Of a DNA stretch of 64,000 nt, positions 44,481 through 56,008 are shown in pieces; within the stretch, counting starts at the first letter, position 1; each line of letters starts with the position of its first letter. The stretch covers positions 18,887,561-18,951,560 of the forward strand of contig NC_088775.1 in assembly GCF_954871325.1 (NCBI RefSeq). The letters are read 5' to 3'. The translations under genes were made by a program, and so were the position numbers. This DNA comes from Gordionus sp. m RMFG-2023. Lineage: Eukaryota; Nematomorpha; Gordioida; Chordodea; Parachordodidae. The notes beneath the pieces are model-generated. The model saw nothing but the letters and a program-made list of their open reading frames with translations, was not told the DNA's origin and searched no databases.

Positions 44481-45510
44481 CGTATCATGATATTGATTCA
44501 AAAAATCAAAAAAAAAACTAAAAAGATTTTGTCCGACAAGATTCATCGAGAGACAAGAGTCGGTGAAACTCTTTATTGAACTATATGATGTTGTCCTTGC
44601 AGCACTAGAATTTTATATATCAAGCAAGGAAAAAGATTCAGCAGATGCCGAAAATCTTTTGCAGGCTATTATTAAGCCACAGTTTTTAATTTCAATTCAA
44701 TGTATTTATTTTTTATTTAATTATACATATGATTTTAGCAAAATGCTACAAAAAATTGATTTGGATTTAAGGGAGATTATGAATAGAGCAAAGGATATTG
44801 TTGAAATATTAACAAATATCAGAGAGAATGTGGATGAAAAATTTCATGAAATATATGAAAAAGTAAAGGAGATTGCTAATATGTTTGGAATTGAAATTTT
44901 TAAACCTAGAGTAGTCTCTAGACAATCCAATCGATCAAATATTGATGCATCTACGATTGAGGATTTTTAAACATTTTTATTCCCCTTATTGATACATTTT
45001 TATTTCAATTAAAAGAAAGATTTATTAGTCATAATTATATTTTAAAAAGCTTTTATTTTCTTTTGCCGGTTGAGTCTAAACTGTTGATTTCACTTGAAAT
45101 ACGAGAGGATATTAAAAAAATCTCAGAGTTTTATGCTGATGATTTAGTAGGTTCATATGATAAGTTACTTTGTGATGTCGAATTTGTATAAAAATCTTGA
45201 CAGAATAGGTTATTCTTTGAGACCAAAAAATTCTCTGCAGGCCCTTTCCATGTGTAATAGCATTTTAGATTCCCTGCCTAATATCAAAACATTATTAATT
45301 ATTTTAGCTACCTTGCCAATTAGTACCTGCACTAATGAAAGGTCTTTTTTAACTTTAAAAAAGTTAAAACCTATTTAAAAAACACAACCGGTGAAAAACG
45401 TTTAAATGGATTAGCCCTATTGAATATTTATAAGGAGATTATTTTAGATAAAAATTTGATTCTAGATGAATTAGCAAAATCTCAGAGAAAAGTAGATCTC
45501 TCTTTTTAAA
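44481..45510 (+). pseudogene. hAT 7 transposase, C-terminal half
   Basis: It resumes after the hAT 8 duplication with KRFCPTRFIERQESVKLFIE, then LDLREIMNRAKDIVEILTNI, EKFHEIYEKVKEIANMFGIE and PRVVSRQSNRSNIDASTIED. Stops follow, then FPLIDTFLFQLKERFISHNY in another frame and, from 45157, SLPNIKTLLIILATLPISTC and TNERSFLTLKKLK (hATC motif), ending with decayed NGLALLNIYKEI-like text. This matches P52rIPK/DUF4371-type hAT transposases. Four or more breaks. Confidence 0.85.
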
Positions 45511-45968
45511 TTCAAATCAAAAAATAGCAATAAAATTTTATTAGTTTTAATATATAATCAATTTTTTTTAAAAAAATATTATTTATAAGATAATATCATC
45601 ATATTTTTTTAAATACCATTATTTGCATAAGAATTACATATAAATTGTAAAAAATTACTTTTTTTTAAATAGAGTCTTTATACAATATAATTTTTAATAT
45701 TAAAATCTGTATTATATAAAATATCAACATTTTGAAAATATTTTAATTAATAAAAATATATACATGATTAAATAAAGAAATGTAAAATATATAATAAAAT
45801 ACCCTAAAATTTTGTTATGAAAATATAAAACAATTTTACAAATCCAAAAATATAAGCAATTAAGTGTTCAAAAAAAATGGGAGGTTTGGGGGGTGAAACC
45901 CCCCCCCCCAAAAAAAAATACAACCCCCCCCCCCATGATAAAATCCTGGCTACGCCACTGAGCCGACA

Positions 45969-46475
45969 TAACTAATAGTGTTGGGTTATGCATTAGGGTT
46001 TGTTATCCATTAATTAATAAATACTCTGGAGACTGTCTCCGTTGTTTAATAAAGTACTGCGAAGAATAATATTTTTTTAATGAACGTCAATCAATACATA
46101 TTTTTTTTTATGAAATAATGATTTATTCTTGAATTTGAATTGAAAAATAAAAATATCATCTGAAGTTATCATCTTAAGTTAGTTGTGTATTTTTGGGGTC
46201 CGTGTAAGTGTTGCACTAAGTGAATGTACTTTTTATTATTTTTTTGTGATTTATTTTAAAAAATAATGATTTATTTAAACAGGTAAATTATTCGTCTATT
46301 GATTTGCAATTATTTACATATTAAATAATTTCGAAAATATCATGAAAACTAATGATTAAAATTTTCATTTATGAATGCTTTTTCCCCATCCATGTTCGCA
46401 GGATCGATATAAAATAATATCTCTCGTTTTATGAAAATAAAACGTTAAAATTAATCTATGATAGTTATATAGTAA
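45969..46475. other. AT-rich spacer, nothing recognised
   Basis: No frames or repeat ends were seen between hAT 7 and the Helitron 2 terminus. Confidence 0.5.
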
Positions 46476-46504
46476 CTAGTGGATAACCCGTCAAGTATGA
46501 CGGG
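46476..46504 (-). other. Helitron 2 3' terminus (hairpin and CTAG)
   Basis: Plus-strand CTAG at 46476-46479, stem CCCGTCA at 46487-46493, loop AGTA, stem TGACGGG at 46498-46504. Read on the minus strand this is the canonical Helitron end. It shares the stem and the TATC.ACTAGT tail with Helitron 1 at 18912-18939, so the two are one family. Confidence 0.85.
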
Positions 46505-46929
46505 AATAAAAAAATCTTGAACTTTCATAAGAAATCTTTTTTTTAATACCTTTTTTTTTATAAAATAAAGGAGAATCTTCTGTGAATATATATAGATTTT
46601 ATTAAATCTAATGTTAAATATATGAATGTAAAATATATGAACATAAAATATATGATAAAATATATGAACATAAAATATATGAATTTGTAATAGGTATTGT
46701 ATATCATTTCCTGAGGTCACATAATAATGGTGAGAGAAAAGTATTATATTGACTTTTAATGTTTAATTGGCTAAATATAATTTAAATTTTTTTGTTGAAT
46801 TTAAAATGTAATTTGTACTTAGGAGTAGTGACTTTGATTGGCATATTGTGGCATAGTTACAAAGTTTAGGTATTTGAGTATTTTAATTCCATGAAATAAA
46901 TAGGTATATAGAGAGTCCATTTGACTTTT

Positions 46930-48075
46930 TGTAAAAATAAATTTTTTACCTGAGAGGATAAGATTGATGGGAATTTTAATGTTTTCACTATTATATGGTT
47001 TTTTTAAATATTTAAATATTTTTAATAGATATTTATTTTAATAATTACTTGGGTTAGTTATTTGAGCATTTTAATTTCAATAAATTTGAGGGTTGAATAA
47101 TTATTTTTTTAAATAATTGAGATGTCTACATGATCGAAGGTTTGACACTGACTTTTATTAATAGTAATAACAAAAGATGGGAGAATAGGAAATTGACTAC
47201 CTTTTAATTTAAAAGGTTGGATTTTACTTGGTGCTAAATTGGTATTCCAGAGATCACATATTACTGGCGAGAGAATGGTTTTGTTATGACTTTTAATGTT
47301 CAATTGGCTAAATATAATTTAAATATATTTGTTAAATTTAAAATGTAATATGTACTAAGGAGTAGTGAATTTGATTGGCATATTGTGGCATAGTTACATA
47401 GTTTAGGTATTTGAGTATTTTAATTCCATGAAATAAATAGGTATATAGAGTCCATTTGACTTTAAATAATAATGTGTGAAATATTATAATTAAAATAATT
47501 TAGTTTATCTAAAGATAAATCTTATACTTGAGAGGGTAAGATTGATGGGAATCATAAATTTTTCCACTATTATATGTTTTTTTTATATATTTATTTTTTG
47601 ATTGGTTAAATAAAATAAATCTTTATTTTTTTAGTTAATATTTTAATAATTACTTGGGGTAGTTATTTGAGCATTTTAATTCCAATAAATTTGAAGGTTA
47701 ATTAAGATAATTATTTTTTAAATAATTGAGGTGTCTACATGATCGAAGGTTTGACACTGACTTTTATTAATAGTAATAACAAAAGGTGGGAGAATAGAGG
47801 ATTTCACTTGGTGCTAAATTGGTATTCCAGAGATCACATATTAATGGTGAGAGAAAAGTTTTATTTTGACTTTTAATGTTCGATTGGCTAAATATATTTT
47901 AAAGTGATTTTGATTGGCATATTATGGCATAGTTACATAATTTAGTTATTTGAGTATTTAAAGGTATATAGAGAGTAAAATATTTTACTTAAGAGGGTAA
48001 GATTGATTGGAATCATAAATTATTCCACTATTATATGGTTTTTTTTATATTTATTTTTTAATTGGCTAAATTATA
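46930..48075 (-). repeat. Helitron 2 internal repeats and two helicase pieces
   Basis: A block with GAGAGGGTAAGATTGATGGGAAT and CACTATTATATGG (each written here as the consensus) occurs near 46949, 47527 and 47988. Helicase C-terminal text, minus strand, is at 47303-47109 ([20 protein letters not shown]) and, more decayed, at 47850-47735. 'TTTGATTGGCATATTGTGGC' and 'AGGTATTTGAGTATTTTAAT' are also repeated. So this half holds about two tandem Helitron segments. Confidence 0.65.
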
Positions 48076-48378
48076 AAAAAAAGGTTATCAAAAATTGAAA
48101 AGTCACAAAAATCAAAAATTAATAAAATTTTAAAAGTGATAAAAATTAAAAGTAATTTTCTTTTTTCACAAAAATATGATATCTATTAATTTCTAATATT
48201 TGAAAAATGACTGACATTTTTCTAACTAAATACAAAACATAGATAAAAATATGATTGACATTATCCGATAAATGTATTATTTATGACATGCCACCCCTTT
48301 ATGGGCTGTGGCACGCCAAACAAAAAAAAAATATAAATTTAACAGGTGTCTGGGTGCAGCGGATATTTTGTGGAGCCC

Positions 48379-48903
48379 TCATGAGAGTAATTGATTCTCC
48401 CACAAGTCCATGTCATCTATACGTGGAGCTTCCGCAGAAAAAGCTGACGTCGTCGGCGTAGGCCCTTGAATGCTATCGACCGCTCGCTGAAGAATGTTGT
48501 CGATGGGGGGGGGGGGGGGGTTTGACGTGCTGCTGGAACTTCCGCTGGAGGTACCAATCAGGGCACCCCTGTTGGCTGACGGCGCTTGTCGTATAGGAGC
48601 AAATGGAGCGGTCCCCCGCGTTGAGTCCTCCACTCTCCTTCGATACTGCCTGGTTGATAGTCCAATGGTGTTGTCATTGATAGGGGCTAGAGGCGATCGC
48701 CCGTCTCTTCCTAAACTTGGGCACTGGCTTCGAATATGGTCATTGCTTCGACAATGGAAGCATTTCTTGGTACGGGGACCCCCAGACATCATCGAATTAT
48801 CTAGTACCATCGTGGCTGGTATCGTCATGCCGGTATTCTTGGGTATCAAGGTAATCTGAATGTAGCATGATCCCAGATCGACTAATCGACTGGTAGTTTC
48901 CAT
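48379..48903 (-). CDS. Zinc-knuckle ORF between pol and 3' LTR of Gypsy B
   Basis: 174 residues, open, same strand as pol and about 90 bases before the 3' LTR, the place usually held by env. N-terminal part: METTSRLVDLGSCYIQITLI, PKNTGMTIPATMVLDNSMMS. Then one CCHC knuckle, CFHCRSNDHIRSQC, and a Ser/Pro-rich tail with a polyproline run encoded by the long G/C run at 48506-48520. No signal peptide, membrane segment or fusion motif, so it is not a normal Env. GC content is higher than in the rest of the element. Function unknown; an RNA-binding accessory protein or captured gene is possible. Confidence 0.6.
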   Translation of the reverse strand: METTSRLVDLGSCYIQITLIPKNTGMTIPATMVLDNSMMSGGPRTKKCFHCRSNDHIRSQCPSLGRDGRSPLAPINDNTIGLSTRQYRRRVEDSTRGTAPFAPIRQAPSANRGALIGTSSGSSSSTSNPPPPPIDNILQRAVDSIQGPTPTTSAFSAEAPRIDDMDLWENQLLS

Positions 48904-49317
48904 TTATCTTATCGTCCGGAATATGTGGATATCAGCTGCAACGGGAGATTTATTTTAAATTTTTAATATAAAGTTAATTTACTTTAACCTCTTTTTTTTT
49001 TAAAAAAAAATTTTAAATTTTTAATATAAAATTAATTTACAAAATTTTAAATTTTTAATATAAAACTAATTTACTTTAACTTATTTTTTAAAAAAAAATT
49101 TTATGTTTAATAAAAAAAAAACTATTTTTATACTCACGATTTACGGCGCAAGCATATTGTATCAAAACAAAAAAAAATATTCCTCTCAATAATATTATTA
49201 TAATATCCCTTGGTGGGAGCGTCAATTGAAACAAATAACATACTTTCTAACTTATTCACGCGAATCCCCCAATAAAAATAAGTGAGGAAAAAATTTTGCC
49301 ATCCTAAAACTAACAGA

Positions 49318-49740
49318 AAAAAAAACTAAACTTTCTATTATTCTAATAAAAGATAAACATCTTTTCATTACATTTTAAAAAAAAAAACTTTCTATTAATC
49401 TAATGAAAGATAAAAACATTATTTCATTACTTTGAAAACCAAACTTTATTTAATACCAGATAACATTAACACAATTTTTCCTTACACAAAAAAAACTTGC
49501 TATTCATTTAATAACGGACAATATACACACATGTTTTCATTACTTTGAAAATCAAACTTTATTTAATACAAGACAACATTAACACAATTTTTCCTTACAC
49601 AAAAGAAAAAAAACTTTCTATTCATTTAATAACGGACAATATACAAACATGTTTTCATTACTTTGAAAATCAAACTTTATTTAATACAAGACAACATTAA
49701 CACAAATCTTCATTTGACAAAACAGACAAAGACATTCCTT
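49318..49740 (-). repeat. About 119-bp tandem repeat, 3-4 units, in Gypsy B
   Basis: Units share CTTTCTATTCATTTAATAAC, TTTTCATTACTTTGAAAATC and CAACATTAACACAATTTTTC. The two rightmost are almost identical; the leftmost is shortened. Located between pol and the 3' ORF. Confidence 0.85.
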
Positions 49741-49774
49741 AACGAACCAAACTGAAGAAAACTTTCCATATCAT

Positions 49775-49945
49775 TACCATGTTGATAAATTTATTAAACC
49801 AGTCTATATTGACCTATTTTTAATATGACCAAATATATATATCTTTACCATGTTGACAAATTTATTAAACCCGTCTATATTGACCTATTTTTAATATGAC
49901 CAATATATTCAGAAACCGATTTTATTAAACTCGTCTAATAGAACT
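49775..49945 (-). repeat. About 80-bp duplication in Gypsy B
   Basis: ACCATGTTGA.AAATTTATTA, CGTCTATATTGACCTATTTT and AATATGACCA occur twice in tandem (from about 49786 and 49857), with a partial third at 49919 and 49975. Confidence 0.8.
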
Positions 49946-49977
49946 ATGATTATAACTGCAAATGACCAACAACCTGT

Positions 49978-52900
49978 CTATATTGAAATATTTTCAATAT
50001 GACTAAATATATTCGGAAACCGAACCCATATGAACCCCAAACAAATAAGACGCTTCTTATTTATCCCAATCTCATATGATCGTGATGACGAACCACGGTC
50101 AGTTATTAACAAAATTTCACTTAATTTCGAACCCCGGTTCAATATGACCCGACCCTTTTCCCATTTGGTTGCCCGATTGTCGAACAATCGGGCCCAAACC
50201 TTTTGTCCCACGGCAAACCATACCCCTAATTTTACTTCCATTGAGGTAATAGTCTTCTTCTTTGGTTTTAAGAAGTCCAAAGGACCCCGTGTTCGCCTAC
50301 CTAAATATAACTCGACAGGCGTAACTCCCTCTCGATTACGAGAATTGAGGTAATATAATTGAGACATGTAAGCCTCCTCTTTATGGGCTCCAGCCTTTTT
50401 GATCCAATTTTTAACAATGGCTACCATCCTCTCAGCTTGTCCATTCGAGCTGGGATGATATGGTGGAGCTAGAATGTGTTTTGTCTGTGACTCAACACAA
50501 AACTGTTTAAAATCTTCGCTGACAAAGGCGGGACCCCCGTCAGACACTATCTTGTCCGGAAAACCGAACCGAGCATATAATTCTCTTAATTTTTTCACAA
50601 CAATTTTTGTGGTATATCCATGTACTTCTGCATATTCTATCCATTTAGAATACGAGTCTACCACTAAAAAATATGTCCTTTTATCAAGATCAAAGAAATC
50701 GATGTGGATACGTTCCCAAGGTTTCTTTGATTTAGGCCAAACCTGCCCTACCTCTTTACGGGGCATAGGAGCACAGGCATTACAACGCATTTCCTGGTAA
50801 TCCGTTCAATATCTTTGCCCATACCAGGCCACCATACATATTCTCGAGCCCAAGACTTCATCTTGTCTCGACCTTGATGACCGGCGTGCAATAATTTCAT
50901 AATTTTACACTGTAATTTATAAGGAATTACGGCCCTGTTTCCCCTCATAATACAATCATCAACAATTGATAATTCTTTCTGTATTTTTTTATATGCATCA
51001 TATTTGTTTTTCCAAGGTTTATCTCCTGTTAGACTTAATTTTATCTGACCTAGCACTTTGTCATTCACAGTATTGGCTTTCAAATCCTCCCAATTGGTAG
51101 GACCCCCTTTTAAAATATAAGACAGAGAACGCACTAAGGCCTTCTCTCTATCACTTATACTAATATTTATTTCCGGGTCTGCACAGTCAGAACCCAACCT
51201 GGACAAATAATCCGGCAAATGATTCTCTTTGCCCCGACGATATCTAACTTCCACGTTAAAACTTCCCACTAATAACAACCAACGTTGTAACCGGGGAGAT
51301 AGCATTAACTCCCTATTATCCTTTCGGAATAGGTGGATTAATGGCTTATGGTCAGTAAAAATTTCAAATTTTTTACCAATCAAATATTCACGGCATTTCG
51401 TCAAACCGAAAATCACGGCCAAGGCCTCCTGTTCAATCACCGAATATCTCGTTTCGACATCCCTAAAAACTCGGGAAAAAAAGGATGGGTCTTTCCACAC
51501 CATCAATTACATGTAATAAGGCTCCTCCAACACCTTTGTTGGAGGCATCAACCGCTAAAATAATTTCTAAATCATTGTTGAAACAGACTAAAATTGGCTC
51601 TTCCCCAATTTTTCCCTTTAAAATTTCAAATGCTTCTTGTTGCTCTACTTTCCAATCGAAATGAACGCCTTTTTTTAATAACTCATATAACGGGGCAGCT
51701 ACCTTCGCAAAATCCTCTATAAAACGATGATAGTAATTTACCATCCAAAAAGGACTGCACTTCAGCCTTATTATTGGGCTGCTTCAAATTTAATATATTT
51801 TTCAAATTTTTTTTTAATGGCTTCACCTCAATCCCATTTATTTGATGGCCTAAATATTCGACCTCCATTACACCCAAAAGGCTTTTCTCTTTGCTGGCTC
51901 TCAAGCCTTTACCATGAATTCTTTTAAAAACTTCCTCCAGACGATGGTTATGCTGCTCAGGCGTTATCCCTGTAATTAGCACATCATCCATGTAATAAAA
52001 TACACCCTCTAATCCTTGAAAAACGGACGCCATGGTTCGCTGAAAAATAGGCGCTGACACACTCAACCCAAATGGTAATCTACAAAAAGTGAACAGCCCT
52101 TTGGGAGTCGTGATCGTCAAAAATTTACGAATCTCCTCCCTCAAAGGTAATTGTAAATAGGCGGACGAAAAATCAACCTTTGAAAAATATTTCGCTCCCT
52201 TCAACTGGGCCAAAATTTCCTCAATTCGGGGTAAAGGATATTTAACCTCTACTACCCATCGATTAACGGTTACTCTGAAATCAGCACAGAGTCTCAATTT
52301 ACCATTTGATTTCTTAACCGGTACCAACGGGGTTGCCCATACACTATATTCCACTGGAACAATGATACCATCTTTAACCCATTGATCCAATTCTTCGTCA
52401 ATTTCCTTTTTCCATTCAAAAGGGACTCGACGACACGCTAGGAAAATAGGTGCAAATCCTTCCCTTAATTTTATATCTACTTGATAATCATTAAGACAAC
52501 CTAATTTGTCTTCGAAAATTATTTCATACTTCTTCATTAAACGAGATATATTTTCACTCATTTTATGTAATTCAGGAATACCAATAGCCACCACTGGGGT
52601 TTTATCAATGCTAATGTTGTTTTCAACCATTAATTCCGTGGACTTTACATACCTATCAGAATTATGGGTTGAATCATTTTGTTTTATGGTTAAATCCTTC
52701 CCTTCTATTTCACAGATATTTTTTCGAGCGTTATAAGCAATATTTTGGTCTTTCTGGTTAATTATGGCCGAACCATTATGTAGGGCAAAAATATTCCAAT
52801 AATTACTGAAAGGACCTAACTGAACAATCCAATTCCACCCCATGATGGTTTCCACCTCTTTCTTTACTACCCATAAATCTAGGAAAAATGTGGTATCATG

Positions 52901-53254
52901 AAGAATTACGCCCAATTTAGTTTTTCCCAAAACTATTATCTCAGACCCATCAAATTGTCTGACACACATAGATTCTTTCTCAAGCTTACCTTTAGGCCAA
53001 TACTTAAAATAATTTCTTCGAGACATTATAGAAATGCTAGCCCCTGTGTCGAACAACATGTCAATATCCCTCGAGTCAACTCTTACGATAACTCTTGGAC
53101 AAGGACGAGGTTCGACTAATCTCTCAGTCATTAAAATATCATATGTTTTAATTGACTGATCAATATTAATCTCATTTGAAACATCAGTTTCATGAGAATT
53201 CCCATTTGAACATAAATTCAACTCGGAATTTAGTGGTTCCTTAACCATATTCAT
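49978..53254 (-). pseudogene. Gypsy B pol
   Basis: Parts in order on the minus strand: aspartic protease (MLFDTGASISIMSRRNYFKY), RT (LRLCADFRVTVN, FSKVDFSSAYLQLP, FCRLPFGLSVSAPIFQRTMA, FYYMDDVLITG), RNase H (LAVDASNKGVGGALL, FTDHKPLIHLFRKD), integrase zinc domain (HAGHQGRDKMKSWAREYVWW) and catalytic core (ERIHIDFFDLDKRTYFLVVD, KIVSDGGPAFVSEDF, APPYHPSSNGQAERMVAIVK). Typical Ty3/Gypsy order. Close relative of element C. Broken, with about three breaks. Confidence 0.92.
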
Positions 53255-53491
53255 ATTCTTTTTTGCAATATAACTGGGATATTTTTCCCATCTGAAAGCA
53301 TTAACATTCCTTTCATTGGAATATTTGACAATACCCCTAGGATATTTATCCCATTTAAAATCATTAGAATCTTTATTATTTTTATCATCATGAATAAAAA
53401 AATTTCGGTTATAATCATGGTTATTTACTTTATTATCATTTTTCCATCCCGATCTCCTACCTACTATATGATTACATTTGCAAACATATAG

Positions 53492-54304
53492 TCAATTTTT
53501 GATACAGTTTATGGCTACATGTCCCGGTTTGTTACATTTAAAACATAAACGGGATTTGCCATAATTCGGTCGTAAAACATCAAATTTAATCGTGTTAGTA
53601 CCAGAAATTTTTCTAACATTAGAATTTTCTAATGCCAATTTCCTTAACGGAAAACCTTCACGAAAATTTTGTTCTTTGACTACGCAGGTCTCTACCTTGT
53701 GACCAACATACCCACAGCGGGTACATTTCAAATCTTCTAAAATTTTCTTATGACCTGAAAAGCCATTTTTTTCCATGGAAATATTTTTTTCATTTGTCCA
53801 TGTCGGCCCACGTATTTGTCCTTTATTAATATTACTATTCGTAATCACCAACGTATTTATATCTTGATATATAATCTTAATCACTTCTTTTAATTCTTTC
53901 AATTCCTGGAGGATAACTATAGATCTCTCCACACTATCCAAACGGTCATCGTTATTATCTTTCATCGTTTCCACCTTTTCAGGTCTGCCGTTCTTGATTT
54001 CATTTAAAATTCCATTTAAACTACTTTCCAAGACCGCAATCTTTTTCCAACAATCAGCCGACACCGGAGTGTCTAATTTCCAATTACCATATACTTTGGT
54101 CGCAACCAGCGTACATTTTCCAAACAAAAATTTTATCATAACATGTAACACATACAGTAGGACCAACAATAAAATTGTCACTACGGCATTATTTACATCA
54201 AATTTATCAACCATTTGATACAAACCTTGATAAGTAATACTCGGATACTCCGAAATTTTATCAAATACGCTAGGCTCAATATCAAAATTAAATATAAAGC
54301 CCAT
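53492..54304 (-). CDS. Gypsy B gag-position protein, membrane segment and two zinc knuckles
   Basis: 270 residues, open. A hydrophobic segment at about residues 40-66 (VVTILLLVLLYVLHVMIKFL) is followed by KCTLVATKVYGNW, a region with coiled-coil character (IAVLESSLNGILNEIKNG, SIVILQELKELKEVIKI), and two CCHC-type knuckles, CTRCGYVGHKVETC and CFKCNKPGHVAINC. No capsid domain is recognised. The frame ends with UGA then CUA and continues open in frame toward protease. Compare element C (56964-57602), which shares nearly every block. Confidence 0.8.
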   Translation of the reverse strand: MGFIFNFDIEPSVFDKISEYPSITYQGLYQMVDKFDVNNAVVTILLLVLLYVLHVMIKFLFGKCTLVATKVYGNWKLDTPVSADCWKKIAVLESSLNGILNEIKNGRPEKVETMKDNNDDRLDSVERSIVILQELKELKEVIKIIYQDINTLVITNSNINKGQIRGPTWTNEKNISMEKNGFSGHKKILEDLKCTRCGYVGHKVETCVVKEQNFREGFPLRKLALENSNVRKISGTNTIKFDVLRPNYGKSRLCFKCNKPGHVAINCIKN

Positions 54305-54964
54305 CTCATTATATGAAAAATTTATATTACTTTAAAACGGCCGTGTTAAATTTCTAAAAATTTACACAAAAAGGTGATTGCGTTGTGTTCTGAGGCAAGA
54401 TACAAAATATAAAATAAAATATTTTCTTTTACCTTGAAATACCGAATAACCCTGGAATCGAAACAATCCTGGTGGTCTCGGTCACCAAAGACAAAATCAA
54501 AATAGGAAACAAGAGGGGTTCAAATGTTAATTATATCAGAAAAAATTACTAAAACGAAATTCTAATATAAGAACCAACTCAGAATGAAAACTATCAATTA
54601 ATGAACTAAATTAAAACTTATAAATTAAATGCCACGCGAACTATTTTTTGGATTTATATCTTTATTAAATAAAAATATTCATCAATTTACAAGGGTCAAA
54701 AATTAAAATCGCAAAAATATTATTATAATTTCAAAAGGTTTTATTACAATAAAAAAAGGTTATCAAAAATTGAAAAGTCACAAAAATCAAAAATTAATAA
54801 AATTTTAAAAGTGATAAAAATTAAAAGTAATTTTCTTTTTGTCACAAAAATATGATATCTATTAATTTCTAATATTTGAAAAATGACTGACATTTTTCTA
54901 ACTAAATACAAAACATAGATAAAAATATGATTGACATTATCCGATAAATGTATTATTTATGACA

Positions 54965-56008
54965 TTAAACATATTTTTATTTTTTGAATTAATATTATAA
55001 TAATTACTTACGTTAATTATTTCAACATATTTTGTAGGTACAATACTTTAGTATTTTTGAGAGGTACATTTGCTTAACCCGACATTAAGTTTTCCATGAA
55101 CGATAATGATTTCAACACCCGAAAATTCCATTGTACGTATCGAAGAAGGATTATAATAATGCCAACTTAAAATTAAATTAAAATATTTAGTTTATTTGTA
55201 AAGAAGAATATTTTACTTGATAGGGTTAGATTGAGGGGAATCATAAATATTTTCACTATTATACGGATTTTTTCTTTAAATTTAGTTTTTAATTGGCTAA
55301 TATAATATATCTTTAGATGTTGAATTGATATTTTAATAATTACTTGCGTTAGTTATTTAAGCATTTTAATTCCAATAAATTGGAAGGTAAATTGATATGA
55401 TTATTTATTAAATAATAGGGTCAACTAAAAATTAAATTAAAATTATTAAGTTTATTTGTAAAGATAAATATTTTACTTGATAGGGTTAGATTGAGGGGAA
55501 TCATAAATATTTTTACTATTATACTGATTTTTTTTTAAATTTAGTTTTTAATTGGCTAAATATAATAAATCCTTAATTGTTGAATTGATATTTTAATAAT
55601 TACTTGGGTTGGTTATTTGAGCATTTTAATTCCAATAAATTTGAAGGTAAATTGATATGATTATTTATTAAATAATAGGGGTCAACTAAAAATTAAATTA
55701 AAATTATTAAGTTTATTTGTAAAGGTAAATATTTTACTTGAGAAGGTAACATTTATGGGAATTTTAAATTTTTCCACTATTATATGGTATTTTTTTTAAG
55801 TCTAAATTTTAATTGGCAAAATATAATATATCTTTATTTGTTGAATTGATATTTTAATAATTATTTGGGTTAGTTGTTTGAGCATTTTTATTCCATAAAT
55901 TTGAACGGTAAGTGGGATAATTTTTTTAAATAATTGAGTCGTATACTATATTTTGAGTATATAATTTTTTATTTGGAAGTAAATAGCCTTGTGATTTTGA
56001 AGGTGCAG
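54965..56008 (-). repeat. Helitron 2, right half: three repeat blocks and a helicase piece
   Basis: Blocks starting near 55190, 55430 and 55680 share 'TTTACTTGATAGGGTTAGAT', 'TTTTTAATTGGCTAAATATA' and 'TAATAATTACTTGGGTT', spaced about 245. The same text is in the left half (46930-48075). At 55150-55030 the minus strand has decayed helicase C-terminal text that parallels 56090-56009 ([14 protein letters not shown]). Confidence 0.7.

Larger units (their letters stand above)
42948..45960 (+). mobile_element. hAT element 7, whole ends, with hAT 8 inside
   Basis: 3,013 bases with a perfect 8-bp duplication agccgaca (42940-42947 and 45961-45968). Ends CAGTAGCGTAGG and, reverse-complemented, CAGTGGCGTAGCC. 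Long C runs lie just inside both ends on the plus strand. It carries the C-terminal half of a P52rIPK-like hAT transposase (44481-45510), interrupted upstream by hAT 8 (43251-44473). Confidence 0.92.
48076..54964 (-). mobile_element. Ty3/Gypsy element B, minus strand, broken
   Basis: Bounded by near-identical direct repeats (48076-48288 and 54751-54964, one or two differences over 213 bases), so the insertion is recent. On the minus strand the LTR starts TGTCATAAATAATAC; the 5' LTR may extend to about 54525. A polypurine-like AAAGGGGTGGCA lies directly before the 3' LTR. Order: gag-position frame, pol, 1 kb of tandem-repeat non-coding DNA, a zinc-knuckle ORF, 3' LTR. The gag-position frame is open; pol has about three breaks. 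It sits inside Helitron 2. Confidence 0.85.

Noticed and set aside
50030-50353. Plus-strand ORFs over Gypsy B (for example 50030-50353, 50474-50800)
   Set aside because: Antisense shadows of pol.
46930-56008. Repeat blocks on both sides of Gypsy B as LTRs of a larger element
   Set aside because: They carry helicase text and a Helitron hairpin end, so they are Helitron sequence.
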